Assembly (NCBI RefSeq): GCF_004193775.1
Contig: NC_041003.1
Location: 22,010,790 to 22,074,789, forward strand
From: Glycine soja
Lineage: Eukaryota; Streptophyta; Magnoliopsida; Fabales; Fabaceae
Reading direction: 5' to 3'
Length of the DNA: 64,000 nt
The notes under the pieces are model-generated. The model searched no databases. It was not told where the DNA came from and worked only from the letters and a program-made list of their open reading frames with translations. Shown piece after piece: positions 11,447 to 23,213 of the stretch. Position numbers and translations under genes: made by a program. Each line of letters starts with the position of its first letter. Within the stretch, counting starts at the first letter, position 1.

Positions 11447-12613
11447 ATTAAACAAGTGGCCTCAATAACTTAAGAGAAGAGGGTGAATTAAGTTTAAAAA
11501 CTTTCCCTAATCAAATTTTAATTCTCTCTTGAATTAGAATATGTACACTTCATATGAATTAAGTAAAGAACAATTCAAATGAAACTTCTTCAAAGCAAAA
11601 ATAAAATGCAATAAATTAAAGAAGTTTGAGGGAAGAGTGAATGCAAACTCAGTTTTTATACTGGTTCGGCCACGCTCTGTGCCTACGTCCAGTCCTCAAG
11701 CAACCCGCTTGAGATTTCCACTATCTTGTAAAATCCTTTTACAATGTTTGAATCACACAAGGATACCCTTCCCTTGTGTTCAGAAATCTTTACAACTCAA
11801 AAGACTCACAAACTCTTGAACAACAATCGTTTGCTTTAGCGTAAGAAGATTATTTCTCTCTTGAAGAGAAGAATGTTACAAGTTGAAGATCATATAAAAA
11901 TCCTTATAGATATTGCAGGTGTTTGGCCAAGGCTTTCTTTTGAGAGGATAGGACAATTATTGCTCTGTAAAACTCTCAAGAAATTCAAACCCAAGTCACC
12001 TATTTATAGGCCTTTGGTGGCCTTTCAAAATATTGTGAATAGTTGTGACTTTTGGGAGTTATTTTTAAAATTTTCTCACTGGTAATTGATAACATATATG
12101 TGGTAATCGATTACACAATTAGTTTTGAGGATTTATGACTCTTCAGATTTAAAATTCAAGATTTCATGACTGGTAATCTGTTGTAATCGATTACAGGTTT
12201 TAAAATTCAAATTCAAAATTTCTAAAAGCTATTTAAAACAATTTTGTTTCTGGTAATCAATTACAATCTCTTTGTAATCGATTACGCAATTTAAAATTCA
12301 AATTTAAAAGTTTGTAAAACTGTTTCAAAACTTATTTTAGCTTCTGGTAATCGATTTCAACATCTGATAATCGATTACCAGAGAGAAAATCATATTTTCC
12401 AAAAACAGAATTGTTCTAAAAAACTTTGCAAGGTGTTTTTAAAAAATTAACCTAAGGCCAAACATGTGCAATCTCTTTTAAGAAATTCTTTTAAATTACT
12501 ACGAACTAATTATTCATCATTTCTCTTGAATTCTTGATTCTTGACTTTGATCAATCTTGAATAGCTTTTAACCTTGGCATCATCAAAAGCTTCATACAAC
12601 ACATGCTTCTACA
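11447..12613 (-). repeat. 3' LTR of Sire-1
   Basis: On the plus strand it runs from TATTAAACAAGTGGCCTC (terminal TG mutated to TA) to GCTTCTACA at 12613. It ends next to the PPT. Several GTAATCGATTAC-type palindromes lie at 12082-12378 in pairs about 20-21 bp apart, ahead (in minus sense) of TATTTATA at 12001-12008. Confidence 0.88.
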
Positions 12614-12628
12614 ATCTCCCCCTTTTTT
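12614..12628 (-). other. Polypurine tract of Sire-1
   Basis: The minus strand reads ATAAAAAAGGGGGAGAT immediately before the LTR start TGTAGAAGC. This is the plus-strand primer position expected for a copia element. Confidence 0.8.
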
Positions 12629-12949
12629 ATGATGACAACAATTTGAAAACAAGAGAAACTATATACAATTTGTAATACGTGCACTCATCCTTACTCCCCT
12701 TTAAAATTGGAATTTATGGCTTAGTTTTTAGATAAACTCTACCTTTAAGTTCTCTCCCCCTTTGGCAACATCAAAAAGCCAAAAACGATCGGAGAAAAGA
12801 ACAAAAAACTTGTAGCTTAAACCATCCACAAACTTAATCAATCATAGCATAAGTCAAGCAAAGTATAAGTTAATGAAAGTTTAAATAACCAAACCAAATC
12901 AAAGGCCAAATCAAAGGCTAATGATGTAAAACATGAGAAAAACAACTAA

Positions 12950-13345
12950 GAAAATGTCGGTGGATCAAAGCAATGCCGGATGAAACTCATATCGTCTTCA
13001 AGCCGAGTGATACGAGAATCCATCGCATCAAAGCGCTCACCAAAAATGCTCGAAGATCGCGGAGCTCCTTGAGGACTTCAGTCAAGAGTGAAGAAGAGGC
13101 ATCCTGTTGCGGTGGTAGAGACAGTGTACACTCATCTAAAATGGGAGGTGGCAGGTCTTGCTTGCGCACCCATTGACCATCCATGTCTTTCCAATAACCA
13201 AAAGATGTAACAGCACCAACACCAATGGAAAAAAACCGTTTAACTTTGACAAAAGGTTGATCATCCAAGGGGACATTGAAATTCTGAAGAAAGGGGGTAA
13301 TAAGATGGGGATATGGCAGAGGTGCATTGGCCCATAATGCCTTAT
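12950..13345 (-). pseudogene. C-terminal remnant of the Sire-1 env-like / plant-transposon-domain ORF
   Basis: The minus-strand frame 13268-12987 carries DDQPFVKVKRFFSIG, AVTSFGYWKDMDGQWVRK and a following acidic coiled-coil-like stretch. It aligns with the intact-length Sire-2 ORF (44165-45295: DEPFVQVKRSFAIG, TSFGYRKDRNGQW). The first two thirds are missing: at about 13345 the sequence jumps from the integrase-RT linker to this ORF. A frameshift near the end changes the C-terminus. The family's function is unknown; it is described as env-like in SIRE1 and related to a putative plant transposon domain. Confidence 0.7.
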
Positions 13346-15008
13346 GTGATCACAACATTTCCTTCTCCTTTGCCTTTGTGATCTTCGCCATGAATATGCA
13401 TTTCTTCTAAAGATTTTGAAATATCATCTAGTATGTTCTTTCTTGGCAAAATTGCATTAGTTTCATCCAAAAGCAACATGGATAGATTCCTCAATAATCA
13501 TAGTTCTTTTGTTATAAATTTTAAATGCTTTACTGTGCAATGAATAGCCAAGGAATATACCTTCATTAGATTTTGCATCAAACTTACCTAAGTTATCTTT
13601 GCCATTGTTTAGTACAAAACATTTACTTCCAAATACATGAAGATATGAAATGTTTGGTTTTCTTCTGTTATATAATTCATATGGAGTTTTCTTCAAGATA
13701 AGTCTAATTAAAGCTCTATTCATGATGTAACATGCAGTATTTACAGCTTCAGCCCAGAAATATTTTGGAAGACATGTATCATTAAGCAATGTTCTGGCTA
13801 TCTCTTCTAAAGATCTATTTTTCCTCTCAACAACTCCATTTTGTTGAGGGGTTCTAGGTGCAGAAAAATCATGTTCAATGCATGTTCATCACAAAATGAT
13901 TCAAAATCTTTATTTTCAAATTCTCCTCCATGATCAATCCTAATAGATGCAGTTTTGAGATTTTTCTTATTTTGAATAATTTTAGCAAGTTTCTTGAAAT
14001 CATGAAAAGCATCTCTTTTATGAGTGAGAAATAATGTCCATGCATATCTAGAGTAATCAACAACAATAACAAGAGCATAATAGTTTCCTCCAAAACTCAT
14101 AGTTCTAGAGGGACCAAAGAGATCCATATGCAAAAGTTGTAAGGGTTGAGATGTAGATACAATATTCTTTGATTTGAAAGAAACCTTTACTTGTTTTCCT
14201 TTTTGACAGACATCACATAATCTATCTTTTTCAAATTTAAGTTTTGGTAAACCAATAACTAAATCTTTAGAAATTAGTTTATTTAAATGTTCATGTTTAT
14301 ATGAGTAATTCTTCTATGCCACAACCAAGGATCATCATCTTTACTAAGAAAACATTGATCATGATTTGATGTTTGATCTAAATTTATCACGTAAACATTA
14401 TTTGTTCTATAGCCTATATGCTTTAAATTTCTATCATGTTTGTTCTTAATAACACACTTATGAAAGTCAAATGATACTAGATAGCCTTTATCACATAATT
14501 GACTAACACTAAGCAAACTGTGCTTAAGACCGTCAACAAGTAGAACATTTTCAATTGAGATAGATGAATTTGTACCTAATTTTCCGACTCTAAGAATTCT
14601 ACCTTTATTGTTGTCGCCATAAGTCACATGTCCACTTTTCTTTGGAGAGATATGAGTGAACTTTGATGCATCTCCCATCATGTGTTTAGAGCATCCGCTA
14701 TCTATGTACCAACTCTTTTTCAAGGAAACCTCTTCATTGCTTTTATAATTCTTGGCCATCAGACTCAGGTTTACAACTTCATTTTCTGAATCTTCAGATG
14801 AGTCCATATCATTGTCATCCCAAGTAATGTAGGCCTTCTTAGCTTTCTTATCATTAAAAGTTTTCTTTTCAGATCTCTCTATTCTTTTCTTGAAAATTGG
14901 GCAATCAACCCTCAAATGTCCTGGTTGATTGCATTCATAACATTTTGGAATAGAGGATGAATCTTCTTCCATTTTCTTTGATTTGAAATTTGATCTTCTT
15001 TGATTTCC
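13346..15008 (-). pseudogene. Sire-1 pol remnant: zinc knuckle, protease, integrase
   Basis: The frame 14972-14283 has a CCHC knuckle (CYECNQPGHLRVDC, residues 11-24 of the frame), the retropepsin active site WYIDSGCSKHM, and the pre-integrase motif DPWLWHRRITH. A frameshift near 14280 leads to integrase core pieces at 14133-13807 (MDLFGP, VVDYSRYAW, RIDHGGEFE), where the second catalytic Asp is present. Another shift gives 13789-13463, with the integrase C-terminal part (NRALIRLILKKTPYEL, FGSKCFVLN, FLGYS). After EEMHIHGEDHKG the polyprotein stops abruptly: RT and RNase H, about 3 kb in a full Sirevirus, are absent. It cannot encode a working polyprotein. Confidence 0.85.
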
Positions 15009-15824
15009 TTAATTTCTTAGAAATTTGTTGAATCTTTTTACAAAAAGACTGAGATCATCATCTTCGTCTATTTCATTTGAATCCTCTTTATCACTTCCTT
15101 CTTGGATTGAAGATGAAGCTTTATGAGCAATTCCTTTCTTTTTCTTATCATTCTCCTCATGCTGATTCAATCTCATTAATTCCATTTTATGTTCTTGTAA
15201 CTTTCCAAACAAAGTAGCAAGAGACATGTTAGAAAGATCCCTTGATTTAGTAATGGCTGTTACCTTTGGTTGCCATTCCTTACTTAAACATCTCAAAACT
15301 TTATTAATTAGATCTTCATTTGGAAATATTTTTCCTAAGGATGCAAGATGATTTACTATGTGTGTGAATCTCTTTTGCATGTCCTGTATAGTTTCATTAG
15401 GATTCATTCTAAATAATTCATATTCATGAGTTAAAGTATTTATTCTAGACCTTTTCACATCTGTTGTTCCTTCATGGCTTACTTGTAAGGTATCCCACAT
15501 ATCTTTTTCACTTTTGTAGTTTGACACCCTAAAGTATTCATCCATTCCTATTGCAGATGTAATTATATTTTTGGCTTTTAAATTATATTGAACTAACTTC
15601 TTTTCCTCCTCATCCAATTGTTCCCTAGGTTTTTCTATGGTTGTATTTCCTGCCACCATAGTAGGGATGTAAGGTCCAATTTCTATGGCTTCCTAGATAT
15701 TTAAATCTATAGCCTCTATGAAAATTAGCATGCGGGTTTTCCATTAATGATAACCCACGCCATTGAAAATAGGAGGCCTATTTATAGAGTTCCCTTCGGG
15801 AAATAAAAAGTTTGATGAGGCCAT
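15009..15824 (-). pseudogene. Sire-1 gag (UBN2/copia-type) with in-frame stops
   Basis: The frame opens at ATG 15824-15822, 36 bases after the PBS, and runs 271 codons to the stop at 15009. Two nonsense codons interrupt it, TAA at 15744-15746 and TAG at 15693-15695; the second replaces the Trp expected in the family. Visible family features are NRPPIFNGVGYH near the start, then VQYNLKAKNIITSAIGMDEY, MWDTLQVSHEGT and a C-terminal acidic Lys-rich tail. This is the capsid protein of a copia element. The pol frame continues in the same frame after the stop, as in Sireviruses. Confidence 0.8.
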
Positions 15825-15859
15825 ATTCTTGAAGTTTCTAAACCTTGTACAAGAATTAA

Positions 15860-15871
15860 GCTCTGATACCA
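15860..15871 (-). other. Primer-binding site of Sire-1 (tRNA-iMet)
   Basis: The minus strand reads TGGTATCAGAGC two bases after the LTR end. This is the exact complement expected for plant initiator tRNA-Met and fixes the element's orientation. Confidence 0.92.
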
Positions 15872-15873
15872 CT

Positions 15874-16340
15874 TGTTAAACAAGTGGCCTCAATAACTTA
15901 AGAGAAGAGGGTGAATTAAGTTTAAAAACTTTCCCTAATCTAATTTTAATTCTCTCTTGAATTAGAATATGTACACTTCATATGAATTAAGTAAAGAACA
16001 ATTCAAATGAAACTTCTTCAAAGCAAAAATAAAATGTAATAAATTAAAGAAGTTTGAGGGAAGAGAGAATGCAAACTCAGTTTTTATACTGGTTTGACCA
16101 TGTCCCGTGCCTACGTCTAGTCTTCAAGCAACCCGCTTGAGATTTCCAATATCTTGTAAAATCCTTTTATAATGTCTGAACCACATAGAGATACCCTTCC
16201 CTTGTGTTCAAAAATCTTTACAACTCAAGAGACTCTTGAACAACAATCGTTTGCTTTAGAGTAAAAAGATTATTTCTCTCCTGAAGAGAAAAATGTTAAA
16301 AGATGAAGATCATATAAGAATCCTTATAGATTTTGCAAGT
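15874..16340 (-). repeat. 5' LTR of Sire-1, truncated by Ogre-1
   Basis: 467 bp matching the beginning (plus-strand view) of the 3' LTR at 11447. It starts TGTTAAACAAGTGGCC and stops at TTTTGCAAGT, where the Ogre-1 LTR begins. CAAGT (16336-16340) is the likely TSD of that insertion; its partner is not in the window. Confidence 0.88.
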
Positions 16341-18568
16341 TGTCATACCCTAATTTCGTCCAGGGACCATTATTTGTTGGCATGCGACCTTCGCTTGACC
16401 ACCTCGAAATATTTAACACCCATCGTTGTGTAATTCGTAAAGTCTCGCACCATTCCAGAAATCAAAACAAGCATTGTTGCGCAATCCGTAAAGATCCGCA
16501 ACCTTCCGGAAGTCAAAAAGAGCATTGTTGCATAATCCATAAAGTCCTGCAACATTTTGGAGGGCAAAAAGAGTATCGTTGCGTAATCCATAAAGTTTCG
16601 AGATGTTTCGGGAAGAAACTGGTCAAAAACACGAAAACGGGAGTGTATTTAGCAAAGTGGGGATGTGTGTAAATAAATAGGAGTGTATTTAGAAAAATGG
16701 GGGTGAACTTATCAAGATCCTCCACATTTTGTTGAAAAGTGGTTTTCGGGGGCTTCTAGAGCTTCCATAATGCTTCTGTAAAATTTCTGAAAACCTTGGC
16801 TAAACATATTTCACTTAATATTGGTGAAAAGAAAGAGGAAAAAGAAAAAAATCAAGTCCTATATGCTTCCGGGGCTTTCGTAAAATTCCCGTAACCCTAA
16901 GTAAGCATATTTCACCTAATATGGGTGAGAAGGAAAAGAAAAAAAGAAGAAAGTCAAGTCCTATATGCTTCTGTAACTTTTCCGTAAATTACGAAAGAAG
17001 GGGGGTGAACTTATCAAGATGGGGGTGCAAATAACAGTTTTCAAATTTTCGAATTTGGACCTTCCAAAGTATTTTGGAAGTGGGGTTGCTTATGGAGGAA
17101 GCAACCCAGCTCACCTGGGCGAGCTGGGCAGCAACCTCCTCCCCCCTTTTCCTATAAATAGGCGAAGGGAGGCTGTTCCAAATATTCCTAACCCCCTTGG
17201 CTATGCATTTCAGCTGTTTTGGGTGAAAAAAATTGTTTCCATGAAGAAAATCCAAGCTGAGGTTGTTCCGTAACGCTGCCGTGAGCAAATCAGTGAAGGT
17301 TTTCCATCGTTCTTCATCCGTTCTTCGTTCGTTCTTCGTTCTTCAACCGGTAAGTTTTCAAATCCAAAACTTTCAATTCATTTCTTGTTTTGTTAGCTTT
17401 CATCTTCATTTTGTTCATTTTTGGTTTTCTTTTCTTCTGTCTTTAACAACCTTTTAACCGTTTATTTAAGCCGTTTTCTCACCTAATAAATGATAAAATG
17501 AATTTCAAACGATCATTTGTGTTGTAATCTTGTTTAATCACCGTTAAAACAAAATCTAACCGATCGTTCACGCTATAACCTCGGTTAAACCAAAAAAAGC
17601 AAAATAATAATGAAATAATCAAAATATCTTGAATAAATAATAATAAAATAATCAAAATATCTTTGAATAAAATAATAATAAAAAAATCAATCAGACGTTT
17701 TTCTTTGGAAGTTTCCTTGAATGAATTGACTAATAACCAAAGTGAAACTAAGGCTAAAATCAACTCACAAATCAAGCTTTGTCTGCAAAAATCACTAAAA
17801 ACCGTTTTAAGGTCCAACGCCTTAAATGATCCTCTTTGCTTTTATCGATTAACATGGACTGTTCAAAAGCATGAAATCAACATGTAACTTTACCACTTTT
17901 GCAAGAACTACATAGGTTTGATTTCCTCATCGCAATTGAGGATACGTAGAAGCAAAAGCCCCGCTTTTGTCGACCACCCCAAGAGATCGTTAATGGTCCA
18001 ACGCCTTAACGTTTCTCTACTTTTAAAAACAAAGAGATCGTTAATGGTCCAACGCCTTAACATTTCTCTCCTTTCAAAATCAAAAGATCGTTTAATGGTC
18101 CAATGCCTTAAATGACCTTTTGTTCGGTTAAAATATATCTTGCGAAAAAAGATAGAAACAACTTAACCAACGTTTAGTTCTCAAAGAACTACGTAGGTCT
18201 GATTTCTTCATCGCAATTGAGGATACATAGGAGCGAGGGAAACACCCTTGTCGACCACAAAAAGATAAAAAAATACAAAAAAACACAAAAAGACATAAAA
18301 AGGGAAAATAAAACATTTTGAAGTCATATTTGCACACTTGATTAAAGGCTGCCGTCCTTTGTGACGGACGCGTGGGGTGCTAATACATTCCCCGTGCGTA
18401 AAAACAACTCCCGAACCTTTCACGATTAAAGTTCATAGACTACACCTTTCCGATTTTTTTGACGTTTTCCTCGAATAAACGTTGGTGGCGACTCCGTGCA
18501 TTTTCCTCCCTTGGAAGATGCACCCGTGAGCCCTGCGTCGCCCTCCCGCCGAACGGTAGGTTGCGACA
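16341..18568 (+). repeat. 5' LTR of Ogre-1 (Ty3/gypsy Tat/Ogre type), 2228 bp
   Basis: It runs from TGTCATACCCTAATTTCG to GGTTGCGACA, then a tRNA-Arg PBS. CCTATAAATAGGCG near 17150-17163 is the probable TATA region. The second half has about four units of a roughly 52-bp minisatellite containing GGTCCAACGCCTTAA (17810-18110). Two copies of the block AACTACGTAGGTCTGATTT / ATTGAGGATAC lie at about 17905-17950 and 18185-18235. The extra length over the other Ogre LTRs (1744 and 1882 bp) comes partly from a partial tandem duplication around 16805-16975 (CATATTTCACCTAATATGGG). Confidence 0.9.
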
Positions 18569-18570
18569 GT

Positions 18571-18589
18571 TGGCGACTCCACTGGGGAC
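18571..18589 (+). other. Primer-binding site of Ogre-1 (tRNA-Arg type)
   Basis: TGGCGACTCCACTGGGGAC follows the LTR after two bases. The sequence matches, apart from a mismatch, the complement of a plant tRNA-Arg 3' end as recalled. A tRNA-Arg primer is characteristic of Ogre elements. Confidence 0.75.
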
Positions 18590-19821
18590 TATTTTTAGAG
18601 AGTTAGGCCTTCTAATCTCGTGCAATATCATGACTTCCTCTTTTGTCGGTTCCCTTTTATTTCTCTTACGTTCTTGTATATAACTCTTTGATGCTTTTAG
18701 TGTGTTTTTTGAAATGTATGGATGAGATAGATATTTATTCATTTGATGCACACAAACACCAACACTATTTGTACACTCGGTGAGTTGAAAAGGGGCCCTA
18801 TACCCGGGTCCATGGGAACATAAGGAGGGGAGGTGAATTTGTGGTCATGCTGGGTCTCCGACTTGCTTGATAACAATGAACCCTCATCTAGAGTTTTTCT
18901 CTTTGATAGCATGTTGTTGCTGGTAGTCCCTACTGCCGCAATATGTTTTTTTTGAAGGGGGTGATACCTCTAGAAACCATCAAGAGAGATATGACCACCT
19001 TGGAAATTATCACTAAAAGCCTTTTAGTTCCTCCCGTTTAGGTCCCTAATATAGGGGCACGAAGTGAACACGCTGCGTGCCTTTTAAACACTGCCATGCA
19101 TATAAGCTAAATGTCATGTACGCCTTTGCTGTATGATTATTTGAGGATATTGCCATGCTGTGTACATCCCCCTATTGCGCTTTTGCGTATCTGCATCATG
19201 TCGTCACGCATGCGTTGTATGGTTGTCTTGTCTTTTGTCACGGGAAGCTGGAAGGTCCATATCACCTTCTTAACTGCACACATGGGGCACTGTGCCCCCA
19301 AATGCGCAAGTAAGAAGAGATGATTTTCTGGGCCCTCGTGTCCGTAAATGCATTCATATCATGCACTGCATAAGCATCTCTTCATGGCATCGTAATGGAC
19401 ATATCATCCCTGCATTTGTCACTTACCATATTCACGCATTGCATTTTGCATAAGTCATTTCATCACCATACATATGCATTTAATAGGTTTTTTGCATACC
19501 ATTTGTTTTCATGTTTACTCATGCATGATCCTTGCATTTTCCTCTGCAAAACGAAAACAAAAAAGGGAAGCATGAAAATTCACGATGCATTCTTAGTTGC
19601 ATATGTTCGGTACCATGAGGCAACCATGTTGGGATCATAAACCCGTTTCACTTAAAAACCAAATGATTGAACATGGTACCTAATGCATAGTTAGGGGTGG
19701 GAATAGGCCAGGCCGACCTACACCTGGCCTACATAAAGCCTGGCCTGAACTGGCCTATTTAATTAAAAGGTTAGGCTCAGGCTTAGGCTTATTAAAAAGC
19801 CTTATATGCCTGATAGGCCGG

Positions 19822-19872
<51 letters not shown>

Positions 19873-20850
19873 TTTTGGGTACCAATATATAATATTTTTT
19901 TTGGATACAATTAATTTTTTTTTGAAACTATCAGACTTTGATTACACATTACTGCTCAATAACTTCTATTCCTATAATCAAGGACTTTAATTACAATTCA
20001 GGTGTGAGTCATGTGCCATTTTATATTCCTCATTATTTTGATTGACTTTCCTTTTTCTTTAACTTTGCTATTACGTTCCTATTCCATAAAATATTAAATA
20101 TTTATTGTGAAGAAGACTTTTAAAAAGGCTATCAGGCCAGACTAAGCTTTTAAAAAGGCCAGGCCGAGCCAAAATAAAAGCCTTTGATAGGCTATAGGCC
20201 AGGCTTAGGTCTCAAAGATTCATCGTAGGCTAGGCTCAGGCCTTTCAAAGCCTGGCCTGGCCTATTCCCACCCCTATGTATAGTTAACTAAGAAAAGATG
20301 TTTCTTTGGGCATCTCAATCTCATAATTACATTTGCCATGCATAAGCTTAAGTATGCTCGAGTCATTCATCTCTATGAAAAGTTTTCGAAGTATTGGTGA
20401 TCGAAATTGCCATTCCTTGGATTATAGGGTTGAACCAAGCTCATGCTTTCTAGAAAAGGTTCATCGAGTCAAGGTCAAGTATGGAAGTAACCAACTTGCA
20501 AATTGGGGCAAAAGATAGATCAGGTTACATCAGTTCTTTGTCTATTGCCAACGCATGGTTGTGCCAATTAAAAAACTTGAGGGTTGTTGATGTCAATGTT
20601 TTTCCAATTTCACTTTGACAAGACATGATGGACCGTGTTGTTTTAATGAAAATCTAAATTGATTCAACCCCGTGTCCTGTCTAAAATCGCAATACTTTAA
20701 CTGTGCATCATTCGCATACATCCATGCTTTTCATTGGTTGCATTGTTCATTGCATTCTTTCCTTGAAAAAAATGAACTTAATCATTGTTATCAAAAAGAA
20801 AAGAACACACTTTACGATGCCCTTACCGAACCTGTGCTAGAGCTAGAGTA
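18590..20850 (+). other. Leader of Ogre-1, lacking ORF1
   Basis: The first ~500 bp match the Ogre-3 leader at 62690-63170 (shared: AGAGAGTTAGGCC, CCCGGGTCCATGGGAACATA, AACCATCAAGAGAGATATG). ORF1, which follows the leader in Ogre-3, is absent. Instead there is non-coding DNA strikingly rich in TGCAT (19090-19560) and a hAT-like MITE. Confidence 0.6.
19692..20275. mobile_element. hAT-like non-autonomous element (MITE) in the Ogre-1 leader
   Basis: The terminal inverted repeats TAGGGGTGGGAATAGGCCAG and CTGGCCTATTCCCACCCCTA are perfect over about 16-20 bp. They are flanked by an 8-bp duplication with one mismatch (TGCATAGT at 19684-19691, TGTATAGT at 20276-20283). The TAGGGGTG end and 8-bp TSD suggest hAT. 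The inside repeats AGGCCTGGCC-like words in both directions and carries a long (AT)n run at about 19826-19868. No transposase ORF. Confidence 0.82.
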
Positions 20851-22591
20851 ATGGGTGAACTAGAAGAGGTGCAAGAGCAGATGAAGGCCGACATGGAGGC
20901 CATGAAAGAGCAAATGGCCACAATGATGAAGGTCATGATGAGCATGAAGAAGATAATGGAAGCCCATGCGGTTGTAATAGCCTTTACCAGCACCATTGTT
21001 GAGGTGGACCTAACCCCCCTATATGGCCTCAACCAAATAAATCATCCAACCTTAGATATGGTAGGTTTGGAAGGCAAAGAGTTGGGAGGTACGGGCGGCC
21101 CCCATTATGTGCAAATTCAAAACAAGCACACCTTCCCGCCATACGGCTTGTGTCCCAACTATACACCACCCAATGTGGCATACACTCCCAGTGAGGATGT
21201 CAATAACTCCGCTCCCATACTCATTGAGAGCCGACAACCTCATCATGCACATGTCTCTCAACCCATGGGGGAGACATATGAAATACCCCACCACAATCTA
21301 GCCGACTTCGAGCCTTGTCTCGGACACTGAAGGGCAAGTAGTTGGTGGTATACTCCTGCAAAACACTTTGGAGGGCCCTTAGTATCAACCACAACCACAC
21401 CCCTTGCATTCCACAGCAGGTAAAAACCCTCATGCTATGGCAGAAATGGGAGAAGTTGGATCATCTAGAGGAAAGGCTCAGGGCCATTGAAGGAGGCGAA
21501 GATTATGCCTTTGCTAGCCTAGAAAAGTTGTTCCTAGTACCCAATATCATCACCCTCCCAAGTTCAAGGTTCCGGACTTTGACAAGTACAATGGGACTAC
21601 TTGCCCCAAGAACCATCTAAAGATGTATTGTCGGAAGATGGGGGCATATGCAAAAGATGAGAAACTGCTGATACATTTTTCCCAAGAAAGTCTTACTGGG
21701 GTAGCTGTCACCTGGTATACTAACTTGGAACCTTCCCAAGTCCATTCTTGGAAGGACCTAATGGTTGCTTTCATTAGGCAGTATCAGTACAATTCTGATA
21801 TGGCTCCGGATAGGATGCAACTATAGAACATGTGCAAAAAGGGGCATGAATCTTTCAAACAATACGCCCAAAGGTGGAGAGACCTAGCAGCCCAGGTGGC
21901 ACCCCCAATGACAAAAAGGGAGATGATAACCGTAATAGTAGACACATTACCAGTGTTCTACTATGAAAAGAGGGTGGGCTACACACCTTCAAGCTTTGCT
22001 GATTTAGTTTTCGCTGACGAAAAGATCGAAGTGGATCTGAAAAGAGGAAAATTTAATCATCCTGCTTGGACAAATGAAAAAACTGGGGAAAATGAAGAGG
22101 GTGAGAATGAAGGAGAAACCCATGCTGCGACTGTCATTCCTACATGGCCAAACTTTCCACCAGCCCAAGAATGTCATTACTCAGCCAATATCATCTCCTC
22201 TCATTACCCACTACCCAGTCATCCACAAAGGCCATCCCTAAATCAACCACAAAGCCTATCTACCGCACTTCCAATGACGAACACCACCTTTAGCACAAAC
22301 CAAAACACCAACCAAGAAATGAATTTTGCAACAAAAAAGCTTGAAGAATTCACCCCAATTCCGATGTCCTATGCTGACTTGCTCCCATATCTACTCGATA
22401 ATGCAATGGTAGCCATAACCCCTTCCAGGGGTCCTCAACCTCCATTTTTTCGAGGATACGACTCGAACGCAACATGTACATATCATGGAGGAGTTCCAAG
22501 ACATTCCATTGAGCACTGTATGATCTCGAAGCGTAAGGTGCAAAGTTTAATTAATGTGGGCTGGCTGAAATTTAAGGAGAATCGCTTGTGA
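20851..22591 (+). pseudogene. Ogre-1 gag, frameshifted
   Basis: The probable ATG at 20851 opens MGELEEVQEQMKADMEAMKE, a coiled-coil start like that of Ogre-3 gag (MGDQEETQEQMKADMSALKE). The gag core then appears in other frames: YNGTTCPKNHLKMYCRKMG at about 21590-21650, VAVTWYTNLEPSQVHSWKDL near 21700-21760, YAQRWRDLAAQVAPPM around 21860-21910 and FYYEKRVGYTPSSFADLVF near 21955-22015. A TAG at 21824-21826 interrupts the last frame. The C-terminus holds an unusual knuckle, C-x2-H-x5-H-x4-C (CTYHGGVPRHSIEHC), also present in Ogre-3. It ends at 22591. No protease or RT follows, so this copy is gag-only. Confidence 0.8.
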
Positions 22592-23213
22592 ATCCTAACA
22601 TTGACAAACGACACCACACAAGGGGCAATTTTGAAAGTTGTTGTTAGATGTCTCTAATGACTCATCAAGATTTTCAAGTTTATTCCATTATTGTAAACCA
22701 TAGTTACAATGCTAAATAAAATGGATAAATTTGACATCTTTGTCCCTCATCCTCTCGTAATTACATCTTTGCTTCCACTGGAATGTGGGTGCAAGCCATT
22801 GGTTTGTTTGCTCAAGCGACATGCGCTCTTGAGTTTGGACTTCTAAGACCGTTCAATCAGAAATTACTCGTGCTACACATTTGGTGAGGGTGCCGTAAAA
22901 CGACGAGTAAAGCAAAAAAAAGTTCAAAAAGAAAAAGAAAAAGAAAAAAACATTTGATTGACTGTGTTTTCAAGTAAAAATATAGACATTCATTTGAGCT
23001 CATTTTATCATTCCTGAAAGTTTGTCTTTTTGAGAGAGAAGTGAGTTATCAAGAATAGGAGTCATTTGACTTAATCCGTCAATTGAAAAATCCTTCAATT
23101 GTTTCTCGTCCTTGAAAGTCCTTTTTGAGCAAAATTACTGATTTAGCATATTCAAACTTACACATGATCATAACAACACTTAAACAAAATTACTGATTTA
23201 GCATATTCAAAGT
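22592..23213 (+). other. Non-coding tail after Ogre-1 gag
   Basis: No coding signal. A 25-27-bp sequence, AAAATTACTGATTTAGCATA followed by TTCAAA, occurs twice (about 23131 and 23188). A solo copia LTR interrupts it at 23214. No 3' LTR of Ogre-1 is in the window in this orientation. Confidence 0.4.

Larger units (their letters stand above)
11447..16340 (-). mobile_element. Sire-1: Ty1/copia Sirevirus-type element, internally deleted and truncated at its 5' LTR
   Basis: Minus-strand element inserted in gypsy A. In sense order (right to left) it has a partial 5' LTR, iMet PBS, gag with zinc knuckle, protease, integrase, a deletion that removes RT and RNase H, the tail of an env-like ORF, PPT and 3' LTR. 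The order and extra 3' ORF are those of Sireviruses (the SIRE1 type of soybean). At 16340 the 5' LTR is cut by Ogre-1, and the missing LTR part was not found elsewhere in the window. Confidence 0.85.

Noticed and set aside
17479..17817. 112-codon minus frame in the Ogre-1 LTR, hydrophobic
   Set aside because: T-rich LTR sequence translated antisense. It is not kept in other Ogre LTRs as a comparable protein.
20333..20518. Short plus-strand frame between the MITE and Ogre-1 gag
   Set aside because: It lies in the leader, is 61 codons, and has no homologue in the Ogre-3 leader.
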